Source of the DNA: an uncultured Marvinbryantia sp.
Lineage (GTDB): Bacteria > Bacillota > Clostridia > Lachnospirales > Lachnospiraceae
DNA length: 13,532 nucleotides
Direction of reading: 5' to 3'
Assembly (NCBI RefSeq): GCF_905201705.1
Contig: NZ_CAJKOX010000068.1
Span: 1-13,532, forward strand
This document shows positions 6,890-13,367 of this stretch, in pieces. A model generated the notes under the pieces. It searched no databases. It was given only the letters and a program-made list of their open reading frames with translations, and had not been told where the DNA came from. Made by a program: the position numbers and the translations under genes. How positions within the stretch are numbered: the first letter of the stretch is position 1; each line of letters begins with the position of its first letter.

Positions 6890-7377
6890 CACTGGAGGAA
6901 GTAAAGCAGATTCCGATGCGCGAAGTAGTGGAGCGGTATGGATTTACGCCGAACAGGGCGGGATTCATACACTGCCCCTTCCATTCGGGAGATAAGGGCG
7001 CATCACTGAAGGTTTACAAAAAAGACTGGTACTGCCACGCCTGCGGAGCGGGAAAAGACCAGATAGATTTTGTTATGCGCATGGATGACCTTTCCTTCAA
7101 GGAGGCATTTATGGCGCTTGGCGGAACCTATGACACGGAGGACCGGGAAGAAGTCAAGCAGAAGATAAGACAGGCAGAGAAGCGGCGGCAGGAACGCGCA
7201 GAAAAGGAAGCGCGGCTGAAACAGCGCATAGATGAAAATAACCGCTATATTTCGGCACTGCGGAATGGAATCGAGTATTTTCCTGTTTATTCTGAGGAGT
7301 GGTGTTTTTGCCAGAGCGCGCTGCCGTACCAGCTATATTTACATGACATCTTGAATGAAATGAGGGCGGATATATGA
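6886..7377 (+). CDS. CHC2 zinc-finger (primase-type) protein
   Basis: A 163-aa protein whose first 90 residues match the zinc-binding domain of DnaG-type primases: HCPFHSGDKGASLKVY and WYCHACGAGKDQIDFV, giving ligands C30, H33, C50 and C53. The domain recognises template sequence for primer synthesis. No TOPRIM catalytic domain follows; residues 95-130 are a charged helix and the rest is unrecognised. It is therefore a stand-alone zinc-finger subunit, presumably working with the DUF927 ATPase encoded next. Both gene boundaries are ATGA overlaps (6886-6889 and 7374-7377), pointing to coordinated translation of nuclease, zinc finger and ATPase. Confidence 0.87.
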   Translation: MTLEEVKQIPMREVVERYGFTPNRAGFIHCPFHSGDKGASLKVYKKDWYCHACGAGKDQIDFVMRMDDLSFKEAFMALGGTYDTEDREEVKQKIRQAEKRRQERAEKEARLKQRIDENNRYISALRNGIEYFPVYSEEWCFCQSALPYQLYLHDILNEMRADI

Positions 7378-9281
7378 AGCCTTTGAATGACTATGACAAA
7401 AACAGCATAATGGATGAGGCTGTCTTTAAGGAGATATTCAGCCAGCAGGACATCGTATACCGTTCTCAGCTAATTGCGTCTCTTTCTATGCGAGCAAAGG
7501 AGCTGCGGATAAAAGGAGAGTTTGACAGGGTGCTGAAGGCATACGAGAAAAAGGAACGTGACGAAAAGAAAGAGGACGTCACGCTGCTGGAACACTGGAC
7601 CAACTTTACAGGCGGTGGTTACGACCGGATGAAATGCGCGCAGTGGATTGCTACGGATGATGGTGTGCGCCTGTACAACACAAACAGTGGGGCACAGGAT
7701 ATCGTAGCGTGCAGGCATCCGATCATGCCGGTGAGACGGATGAGAAACCTGCAGACGGATGAGGAGCAGGTGACGATTGCCTTTAAACGCAATGGGAAAT
7801 GGTCGGAACTTACGGTTCCCAAGACAACAATCGCACAGGCGTCAAAAATATGCGGGCTTTCGGCAAAATCCATCCTTGTAACGAGCGAGAATGCAAAATA
7901 CCTTGTGCGTTACCTCGCGGACATAGAAGCGGACAATGAGGGCGATATACCGCTGGTATTGTCGTCATCAAAGCTCGGATGGGTAAAAGAGAGCTTCCTG
8001 CCATACGATACAGACATCGTGTTTGACGGAAATGCAAAATTCCGGCAGACATATGAGGCGGTAAAGAGCAGCGGCGACCGGGCGAAATGGTACTCGCACA
8101 TTAAACAGCTCCGCAGGTCCGGGAGGTTTGAGATTAAGTTTCTGCTGGCTGCGTCTTTTGCGAGCGTCCTGCTCAAAATCACGGGCGGGCTGCCCTTTAT
8201 CGTGGACCTGTGGGGCGAGACAGAAGGGGGAAAGTCGGTGACGCTGATGGTGGCGGCATCAGTATGGGCAAATCCCGGAAAAGGACTCTACATAAGGGAT
8301 TACGCAAGTACGGACGTCGGGCTTGAAGCACTGGCAGATTTTTTAAATAACCTGCCGGTGGTCCTGGATGATACGAGTAAACGCAACAAGATGGTGGAGC
8401 AGCGTTTTGAGGAGATAATATACAACCTCTGCTCCGGCAAGGGAAAAACACGTTCCAACAAGGATCTCGGCATCAACCGCGAGAATACGTGGGAAAATAT
8501 CGTTCTCACAAACGGGGAGCAGCCGGTTACGGGCAACGTTTCGCAGGGCGGAGCTTTCAACCGTGTGCTGGAAGTCGAAGCAGGGGATCACATCTTTGCT
8601 GACCCGCAGGAGACAGTGGAAATCGTAAAGAAGAATTACGGATTTGCGGGAAAGGATTTTGTGGACACCGTAAGGCTTATAGGGGCTGATGAAATCAGAA
8701 AGATACAGAAGGAATTCCAGAAGGAGATATTTTCGGATGAGAAAATGCAGAAGCAGTCGATATCCCTGTCCATCGTTCTGACGGCGGATAAGATTGCTAC
8801 AGACTATCTTTTTAAGGACGGACAGTATCTTTCGCTGGATGAAGCCAGGGAGGTTCTTATTGACCGTAATGAGCTGTCTGACAATGAGAGGTGCTACCGG
8901 TTCCTGTTGGACAAGATAGCAATGAACAGCAGCCGGTTCGACGCAACTGCAAATATTGAGAAGTGGGGGATTATTGACGGGGATTATGCTGCCTTTTATC
9001 CGCAGGCATTCAATGAGCTTTGCCAGCAGGGTGGTTTTTCGCGGAAATCTTTCCTGTCATGGGCAGAGCGGAAAAAACTGATACAGACGGACTGCCAAGG
9101 GAAGAGAAGCAGGGTGAAGAGTATCGGCGGTAAGAAAGTGCGCTGCATTTTTCTGAAACTGACAGAGGAAAAAGAGACAGATGCGGACGGTTCAGAGCAT
9201 CTCGGAAATGGGATGAAAGTGGACAGAAACGGGTTCTTGCAGCTCGAAGATGGTGTGCAGGAGACAATCCCGTTTACTTGA
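7374..9281 (+). CDS. DUF927 helicase-like ATPase (phage replication)
   Basis: A 635-aa protein with a DUF927-type core. Residues 1-80 are a charged helical leader. Residues 90-260 include a family-like TTIAQASKICGLS and PLVLSSSKLGWV. A Walker A loop GETEGGKS lies at 281-288, a Walker B strand LPVVLDD ends at D332-D333, a polar sensor-like LTNGEQP lies at 378-384, and R397 in FNRVLEVE could be an arginine finger. It is thought to be a superfamily III-like or related replicative helicase. The C-terminus (about 520-635) looks like a winged-helix region (GFSRKSFLSWAERKKL) with a linker. It follows the CHC2 protein and precedes the putative origin, supporting a role in origin opening or fork unwinding. 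No polymerase or primase catalytic motif is apparent. Confidence 0.88.
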   Translation: MKPLNDYDKNSIMDEAVFKEIFSQQDIVYRSQLIASLSMRAKELRIKGEFDRVLKAYEKKERDEKKEDVTLLEHWTNFTGGGYDRMKCAQWIATDDGVRLYNTNSGAQDIVACRHPIMPVRRMRNLQTDEEQVTIAFKRNGKWSELTVPKTTIAQASKICGLSAKSILVTSENAKYLVRYLADIEADNEGDIPLVLSSSKLGWVKESFLPYDTDIVFDGNAKFRQTYEAVKSSGDRAKWYSHIKQLRRSGRFEIKFLLAASFASVLLKITGGLPFIVDLWGETEGGKSVTLMVAASVWANPGKGLYIRDYASTDVGLEALADFLNNLPVVLDDTSKRNKMVEQRFEEIIYNLCSGKGKTRSNKDLGINRENTWENIVLTNGEQPVTGNVSQGGAFNRVLEVEAGDHIFADPQETVEIVKKNYGFAGKDFVDTVRLIGADEIRKIQKEFQKEIFSDEKMQKQSISLSIVLTADKIATDYLFKDGQYLSLDEAREVLIDRNELSDNERCYRFLLDKIAMNSSRFDATANIEKWGIIDGDYAAFYPQAFNELCQQGGFSRKSFLSWAERKKLIQTDCQGKRSRVKSIGGKKVRCIFLKLTEEKETDADGSEHLGNGMKVDRNGFLQLEDGVQETIPFT

Positions 9282-9323
9282 GTAACGCCCCTGTGTTCCG
9301 GCAGGTGATACCGCAAAATGTTC

Positions 9324-9355
9324 AAAAAATCCAGTATTTATGCGGGTTTGCGGGA
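9324..9355 (+). repeat. Long direct repeat, copy 1
   Basis: Starts AAAAAATCCAGTATTTA and continues TGCGGGTTTGCGGGA. It matches copy 2 except for one T/C change and two extra bases (CG) in copy 2. It lies to the left of the AT-rich core. Confidence 0.85.
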
Positions 9356-9501
9356 TACGGTAACACTTTTACACCTGGAACACCGGAAAAACCATCTATA
9401 TATAGAGAAAAATAAAAATATTTTTTTAAGATGGGAATTTTATTATTTTTATCCCCACGCGTAGGTGTACACAAAAAAGGTGTTACTGTGTTACGTATGA
9501 C

Positions 9502-9535
9502 AAAAAATCCAGTATTTACGCGGGTTTGCGCGGGA
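9502..9535 (+). repeat. Long direct repeat, copy 2
   Basis: Starts AAAAAATCCAGTATTTA and continues CGCGGGTTTGCGCGGGA, 178 bases after copy 1 begins. It lies to the right of the AT-rich core and runs directly into the paired GGAACACAG repeats. Confidence 0.85.
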
Positions 9536-9605
9536 ACACAGAACGGAACACAGCGGTAACATAAAAAATAAAGGTGACACCGTTAATGCGGTATGGAGGT
9601 GTTAT

Positions 9606-9872
9606 ATGGCAGGCGTGACAAAAGCAGACATCCCACATGAATCGGAAATGATGGGGATGCTCTGGACCATGATAAAAGAATTTTACATACCGGAAGATAA
9701 TGATGAATTCTGGCTTGCCGTTATAAGGCGGACGGAGGAGATAGACCAGAAGTGTCATTCGAGGCTCGGACAGAAGCTGATGGTAGCCTTTGCGGATTAT
9801 CTTGAGGAAAAACAGAAGGATATGGGGGAGACAGGCAATGGACAGAAACTTAATAGCAGGGACTGCACATGA
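9606..9872 (+). CDS. Small phage protein of unknown function (88 aa)
   Basis: An 88-aa frame with an ATG six bases after GGAGG (9595-9599). It has KADIPHESEMMGMLWTMIKE, EDNDEFWLAVIRRTEEIDQ and a helical, charged end. The first 70 residues look like a compact helical domain. I recognise no family with a known function, though small proteins of this kind are common between the helicase and late control genes of Firmicutes prophages. Its 3' end overlaps the next gene by 35 bases, and its binding-site distance and codon use fit a real gene. Confidence 0.7.
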   Translation: MAGVTKADIPHESEMMGMLWTMIKEFYIPEDNDEFWLAVIRRTEEIDQKCHSRLGQKLMVAFADYLEEKQKDMGETGNGQKLNSRDCT

Positions 9873-10188
9873 ATTATACGGACAGGGTAAATCGCCGAAA
9901 CAGATCGCGGCTGTGCTGCATACATCAGTCCAGACCGCATATGAACTGACACGCGATATTCCGAAGGGAGAACTGAATGACAATGGTCTCACGAGCAAAT
10001 TACAGGTCATGGCGGACTTCCCGGTGCGGTGGATAGATGCTATAAATCCGATAAGGCGATATTACGGGCATGAGCCGATGGTGCTGGTGTGCAATGACAG
10101 AACAACCGGGAAATGTAGGAAAATGAAAAAGAGTCGACATAAGACAAAAATGACTAAGCTGGTTTTAGAAAGACCGGGTAAGGGATGA
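9838..10188 (+). CDS. Small helix-turn-helix protein
   Basis: A 116-aa protein starting MDRNLIAGTAHELYGQGKSP. Residues 6-40 look like a resolvase- or sigma-region-4-type helix-turn-helix (AHELYGQGKSPKQIAAVLHT, then SVQTAYELTRDI), so it probably binds DNA. The middle has PVRWIDAINPIRRYYG and the end is very basic (KCRKMKKSRHKTKMTK). It could be a late-transcription regulator or packaging-related factor, but neither is shown. The ATG at 9838 is chosen because GGGGGAG ends seven bases before it; an upstream in-frame ATG at 9790 lies inside the previous gene without a good binding site. After its stop the base composition becomes more AT-rich. Confidence 0.7.
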   Translation: MDRNLIAGTAHELYGQGKSPKQIAAVLHTSVQTAYELTRDIPKGELNDNGLTSKLQVMADFPVRWIDAINPIRRYYGHEPMVLVCNDRTTGKCRKMKKSRHKTKMTKLVLERPGKG

Positions 10189-10245
10189 AAAAAGTATAGC
10201 GAACATGATATTTGCGGGAAGCGTTAACTGAGAAAAATGAAATAT

Positions 10246-10265
10246 GTACCTTGATAACTGAATAT
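10246..10265 (+). promoter_or_regulatory. boxA-like sequence in the gap before the RHH gene
   Basis: GTACCTTGATAACTGAATAT resembles the Bacillus/Clostridium antitermination boxA pattern (CTCTTTGAAAACT) found in rRNA leaders and spacers. The match is partial and no boxB or Nus context can be confirmed. It lies between the end of the HTH gene (10188) and the promoter at 10308; the rest of that gap shows only AT-rich DNA. Confidence 0.25.
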
Positions 10266-10307
10266 TGGCTGGTAGTATATTTGGGATATAAATATTTCAA
10301 AATCCTC

Positions 10308-10351
10308 TTGACATAGTAGCACGCTACATTATATAATGATAGCACGCTACA
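10308..10351 (+). promoter_or_regulatory. Sigma-A promoter with two operator-like repeats
   Basis: TTGACA (10308-10313), an 18-base spacer and TATAAT (10332-10337) form a near-perfect promoter. Identical 12-mers TAGCACGCTACA lie at 10317-10328, between the two boxes, and at 10340-10351, just after -10. Their start-to-start distance is 23 bases, about two helical turns. Each is an imperfect palindrome (TAGC-AC-GCTA), extended to GTAGC-AC-GCTAC in the first copy. The placement strongly suggests repression, most simply by the ribbon-helix-helix protein encoded immediately downstream. Confidence 0.8.
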
Positions 10352-10358
10352 AAGTGAG

Positions 10359-10541
10359 GTGATTATTATAGCGGATAAAAGTAGAGCAGATTATTTCAGA
10401 CAGCGCCGTGAAAGCAGGAAGTCTTTTAATGTTCTTTTAGAGAAAACAAAGGCAGAGAAATTCGAACAAAAACTAAAGGAATTGAAAAAGACAAAAGCAG
10501 AATGGCTTAATGAAAAAATCGATGAAGAGTTAAAAAAGTGA
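10359..10541 (+). CDS. Small ribbon-helix-helix (Arc/CopG-like) DNA-binding protein
   Basis: A frame of up to 60 aa. ADKSRADYFRQRRESRK leads to a beta-strand (SFNVLLE, about 22-28), helix A (about 29-42) and helix B (TKAEWLNEKIDEEL, about 45-58), the layout of an Arc/CopG/MetJ-type dimer that reads DNA through its paired strands. The start codon is uncertain. GTG at 10359 lies within the GAGGTGAT pairing region (10356-10363), and no ATG exists nearby; ATT at 10365 or ATA at 10368 would sit at good spacing. A protein beginning close to ADKSRADYF is likely either way. It is probably autoregulated through the two operator-like sites in its own promoter and may also control the genes downstream. 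Confidence 0.7.
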   Translation: MIIIADKSRADYFRQRRESRKSFNVLLEKTKAEKFEQKLKELKKTKAEWLNEKIDEELKK

Positions 10542-10543
10542 AA

Positions 10544-10580
10544 GGGTAGTCGTTAACCCTAGGAAAGTGACCGACTACCC
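10544..10580 (+). promoter_or_regulatory. Perfect 9-bp hairpin after the RHH gene
   Basis: GGGTAGTCG (10544-10552) pairs exactly with CGACTACCC (10572-10580), with a 19-base loop that includes TTAACCCTAGG. It begins three bases after the RHH stop codon. No T-run follows, so it may protect the 3' end of the RHH message or be a structured regulatory element rather than a terminator. Confidence 0.5.
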
Positions 10581-10590
10581 AACCCCAAAT

Positions 10591-10621
10591 AGAGGTATAA
10601 ATATTATAGCACTGTACCTCT
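10591..10621 (+). repeat. Inverted repeat AGAGGTA/TACCTCT containing a third operator-like site
   Basis: The arms 10591-10597 and 10615-10621 are perfect. The segment ATAGCACTGTAC at 10606-10617 differs from the two promoter sites (ATAGCACGCTAC in the second copy) at only two bases. It lies 38 bases before the ATG of the next gene, suggesting control of that gene too. The hairpin is followed by GTTTTGG, too poor for a confident terminator. Confidence 0.45.
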
Positions 10622-10654
10622 GTTTTGGCAAATTGAAAAATGGAGGATTTTGAA

Positions 10655-11176
10655 ATGCAATACAAAAACATTGTAAACGAAGAACTGAGAATAGCTGCAA
10701 TCAACATTGCTGATTTAACGCTCGAATATGTTTCAGCTTTTTTAAGGCAATGGAATGATGATTCCAAAATCAGCAGCTTAACACTGTATTATGACCGGAA
10801 AGAAGATTACTTGGTATTGAATAGGGATAATGAACACTATGAGATATATCTTGAATTGGCAGAGGTGCTGTTAGGACCGGTAGCTGATACGGAAAGAGGA
10901 CGTGAGCTGCTGAAAGAATTTCCATACAGTATAAGGGAGGCAGTAGAGGTTCTGAAAGATTGCAGGCAGAGCAGAAAAGCAGAAAAAGAGCTGAAAATAT
11001 TAAGCCATCAACCATGCACTGGTTTTGAAAATATCCGTGTTCGGAAAGTGCTTGAGGGTATTGCGCAGAGAGATTGTTCGCAACAGGATCTTTTAATACA
11101 TGAAGTATATAATTACGGGATTATACAAGGCAAACGTGCGGAACGAGCCAGAAGGAAAGCGAGGGCAGCGGTATGA
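10655..11176 (+). CDS. Phage protein of unknown function (173 aa)
   Basis: A 173-aa protein with an ATG eight bases after GGAGG (10642-10646); an earlier ATG at 10640 overlaps that site. It begins MQYKNIVNEELRIAAINIAD. The middle has a beta-rich segment (SSLTLYYDRKEDYLVLNRD) followed by helices, and the C-terminus is strongly basic and ends HEVYNYGIIQGKRAERARRK. I recall this type of ending from other phage early proteins, but I know of no function. It overlaps the next small gene by four bases (ATGA), so it belongs to one translationally coupled set with the 48-aa gene and the antirepressor. Confidence 0.68.
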   Translation: MQYKNIVNEELRIAAINIADLTLEYVSAFLRQWNDDSKISSLTLYYDRKEDYLVLNRDNEHYEIYLELAEVLLGPVADTERGRELLKEFPYSIREAVEVLKDCRQSRKAEKELKILSHQPCTGFENIRVRKVLEGIAQRDCSQQDLLIHEVYNYGIIQGKRAERARRKARAAV

Positions 11177-11319
11177 GTAAAATTGTAAACGAATCCCTCA
11201 ACAAGGAATACCGTCAGAGAACTGTAGAATTTTTGGACATGATAGAGGATACCAGATTTTTATGCTGCATTTATACGATTGCATTAAGGTATCTTGAAAA
11301 GAGGGGGCTGGTATCATGA
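11173..11319 (+). CDS. Tiny coupled phage protein (48 aa)
   Basis: A 48-aa frame: MSKIVNESLNKEYRQRTVEF, then LDMIEDTRFLCCIYTIALRY and LEKRGLVS. Its ATG overlaps the previous stop (ATGA) with GAGGG seven bases upstream, and its own stop overlaps the antirepressor start the same way, so both junctions favour a real gene. The pattern 'LDxIxDxRFLxxIYTI' is reminiscent of a family of very small proteins in Clostridia mobile elements of unknown function. No DNA-binding or membrane features are evident. Confidence 0.65.
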   Translation: MSKIVNESLNKEYRQRTVEFLDMIEDTRFLCCIYTIALRYLEKRGLVS

Positions 11320-12185
11320 ATGAGTTAATAAATACAACGGAGCAAACGCCAATCGAGATCGCGTTGGGGATTGATGAGAACGGTATGACTACAGCAAGAA
11401 AGTTATATGCGTTTCTGGAATTAAGACCAGACAATTTTTCCCGGTGGTGCAAAGTAAACATCACAGAGAATCAATTTGCCGAAGAAAATACGGATTATTT
11501 GCGACTCGTCATTGAGGACGAGACGCCCACAGGTGGAAAAATACGGCGTGAAGATTATAAATTGACAGCTAATTTTGCCAAAAAGCTTTCGATGACATCG
11601 AAAACGTCTAAAGGTGAGGCGGCGCGTAATTATTTTATCAAAACCGAGAAAGCCTTAAAAAATGTCGTAGCGAATCAGCAACTGACAGAACTTGATCAGT
11701 TAAAGATACAGGCGTTTAATCTGGCAGCAACAAATACAGTGCTTACGAAACGGATTGAAAATCTGGAAGAACGACAGAACATTCTTGAGCAATCGGCAGT
11801 GTCTGGCTTTTCAGATAGAGAACGAGCTGCAATGATTCAGTGTTTTTCAGTACTGGCGGAGATATTTTCAAAGGGTGAGAATCAGAGTAATGGAATTTAC
11901 AAAGACATGCCATTGACTGAAAAACAGCAGGAATCTATCAATTCGGAAATTAGACTCAGTATTTCCCGTCAACTTATGCGTCTTCGTCCGGAGTATAGGG
12001 GCGGGACGTCGGCGAAAACAAGGATTCGTGCTGATATTAAACGGACAATAAAAAACAAGATTGGGAATTGGAGTAAAGATGCTACGCAATCGCAATATCA
12101 AGACATTATGAGAACAATCCAACAATACGAAATGAGTGAAGAATTTATAGATGAAGTACATAGATTTGCATGTCATAGTTGGTGA
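11316..12185 (+). CDS. AntA/AntB-type phage antirepressor
   Basis: A 289-aa protein. Residues 16-112 match the AntA/AntB antirepressor domain (GMTTARKLYAFLELRPDNFS, RWCKVNITENQFAEENTDY and the basic ANFAKKLSMTSKTSKG followed by ARNYFIKTEKAL). Such proteins relieve repression of the lytic programme, usually by binding the repressor. Residues 120-160 look like a coiled coil. The C-terminal 125 residues (from about 165) form a basic helical segment that I do not recognise as the usual ORF6C or KilA-C domain. The start follows GAGGGGG by about eight bases and overlaps the 48-aa gene. It is the last plus-strand gene of the element and is closed by a terminator 78 bases downstream. Confidence 0.87.
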   Translation: MNELINTTEQTPIEIALGIDENGMTTARKLYAFLELRPDNFSRWCKVNITENQFAEENTDYLRLVIEDETPTGGKIRREDYKLTANFAKKLSMTSKTSKGEAARNYFIKTEKALKNVVANQQLTELDQLKIQAFNLAATNTVLTKRIENLEERQNILEQSAVSGFSDRERAAMIQCFSVLAEIFSKGENQSNGIYKDMPLTEKQQESINSEIRLSISRQLMRLRPEYRGGTSAKTRIRADIKRTIKNKIGNWSKDATQSQYQDIMRTIQQYEMSEEFIDEVHRFACHSW

Positions 12186-12262
12186 AGGGAGATATTTCTG
12201 CTTTGTGGTGAAGAAAAATTAGACATGAAAATATATAAGTAAATCAAGAATGATTGTTCATT

Positions 12263-12297
12263 AAGCTGCTAGCCAATATAAGGCCGGCAGCTTTTTT
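12263..12297 (+). terminator. Intrinsic terminator after the antirepressor
   Basis: AAGCTGC (12263-12269) pairs with GCAGCTT (12287-12293), with an inner GCC/GGC pairing, and is followed by a run of T's (12292-12297). It closes the plus-strand cassette. Bases 12186-12262 show no gene. Confidence 0.85.
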
Positions 12298-12412
12298 CGG
12301 TAGGAAGGTAACCGGCAGTTACGATTTGCGTGAGAGCTTGGAAATAAATGCTATGAATAGAATATATAGTTATTAAAAGCAGAGGAAAGGAAAAGTGCCA
12401 TGAAATTAATAT
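12298..12412. other. Probable right boundary of the phage element
   Basis: This region lies between the terminator and the point (about 12408) where the minus-strand Tad-like gene loses its family-like sequence. No complete gene is visible. A plus-strand ATG at 12400, nine bases after GGAAAGG, opens a 13-residue hydrophobic frame (MKLIFLILFFLSA) that stops inside the minus-strand gene, as if a gene of the element were cut off at the junction. The attachment core cannot be defined because the left end is outside the window. Confidence 0.45.
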
Positions 12413-13367
12413 TTTTGATTCTTTTTTTCTTAAGTGCATAGTCTAATTTATGTTGATTCAACATCAGAATTGTAATTGGAAATCCTATGGCAAAACTCAA
12501 AAAAGATTTGCTCAAAAGATAACTTAGAAGCATCAGACCTGCCGGCAGGCATGCCCACTTGATACTGGAGAATAATACTCGTTTTGCATCATAATTTTCA
12601 ATAAAAAGATATTCCCTTTTGATGTCCTTTTCCGGTCTTTCACTATTTTTTTCTAACCAGTCTGCTGCATTTTTTTTGATCGCACGGCGTATCAGACATA
12701 ATAAACAGCTGATCTCTATCACGACTGCAAATCTTTCCGGCATCTTTGTCATAACATTCATCTCATTGGGCAGGAAAAACATCAGCGCTTCCGAAACAAT
12801 GAAAAGGATCACGGTAGACAGGATCACAGAGATCAGCATATTTTTCTTCTCACTCATACATTTTTCCGTAGCTTCAATCCATGCATTTCTCCTCTTGTCT
12901 AAAATGCCGATGGCTTTTTCAGGATTTCCGCCCCGTGCTTCATTTCTTAAAAAGAAATCATGCATTAATTCCATCTGTTCACATCCATAGGCTTCTTCTA
13001 TGATAGAAAGTGCTTTTTTCGATACATCCGCCCCCGCATCTTCCTTTTCATACTCCCTCACTGCCTTCTGTAACACTTCTTTCATTTTTCCATCCCTAAA
13101 AAGCATTTCAGTTTCTAATAGAGACTGGTAGATTCTTCGGTTTTTTCGATACGCTCCCTCCATCTGCTCTAAATAAATACAAACCTCTAGAAAACGTTCC
13201 GACGATTCTCTCTCTTTTTGCAATCCCGACATGATTCCGGGAAGCAAAAGAAAAAGACTGATTCCCAGCATCACACTGAAAAAAATTCCAAGTTTACAGA
13301 TTCCCCCAAGAAATAATGCTCCTAAAACGGCGACTGCGGCATTTTTAAGCGTCCACATTTTTTTCAT
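12351..13367 (-). pseudogene. Type II secretion F / TadB-TadC-like membrane protein, C-terminally truncated
   Basis: A 338-aa frame. The N-terminus has two hydrophobic segments (about 9-24 and 27-45). A cytoplasmic helical T2SSF-like domain follows (about 55-175, with YLEQMEGAYRKNRRIY, DGKMKEVLQKA and RNEARGGNPEKAIGIL), then membrane segments at about 178-200, 213-228 and 265-303. Family members I recall run to roughly 570 aa with a second T2SSF domain after an LxxKR-type motif. Here the protein reaches ALKKKRIKNI at residue 320 and then ends in 18 residues (NFMALFLSSAFNNYIFYS) unlike that family. This looks like disruption by the element at about 12408. The protein would belong to a Tad/Flp-type or related secretion apparatus. 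It overlaps the upstream minus-strand gene by 23 bases. Confidence 0.72.

Larger units (their letters stand above)
9282..9605 (+). other. Putative phage replication origin with short repeats and AT-rich core
   Basis: This 324-base non-coding stretch directly follows the helicase gene. It holds two long near-identical direct repeats, an AT-rich stretch at about 9390-9450 (including TAAAAATATTTTTTTAAG and TTTTATTATTTTTA), and repeated GGnACAC-type sites on both strands: 9291-9299 (minus), 9359-9366, 9377-9386, 9480-9486 and 9488-9494 (both minus), 9533-9541, 9545-9553, 9555-9562 and 9573-9582. The two copies of GGAACACAG at 9533 and 9545 are exact and 12 bases apart. The combination of iteron-like repeats, an unwinding-prone core and adjacent replication genes is what defines many phage and plasmid origins; that it functions as one is inference. 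Confidence 0.55.

Noticed and set aside
9282..9605. CRISPR array
   Set aside because: Only two long repeats, spaced 178 bases apart, with an AT-rich core and scattered short sites; no regular spacers or cas genes.
10591..10630. Intrinsic terminator at AGAGGTA/TACCTCT
   Set aside because: The 17-base loop and short GTTTTGG tract are too weak; an operator-like site within it offers a better explanation.
10359..11176. Toxin-antitoxin pair formed by the RHH protein and the 173-aa protein
   Set aside because: The genes are 113 bases apart rather than coupled, and the second protein shows no known toxin motif; the RHH with its own operators fits a stand-alone regulator better.
12307..12323. Small GTAAC/GTTAC hairpin near the element's end as an attachment site
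   Set aside because: Five-base arms occur by chance, and the left end is needed to define a core.
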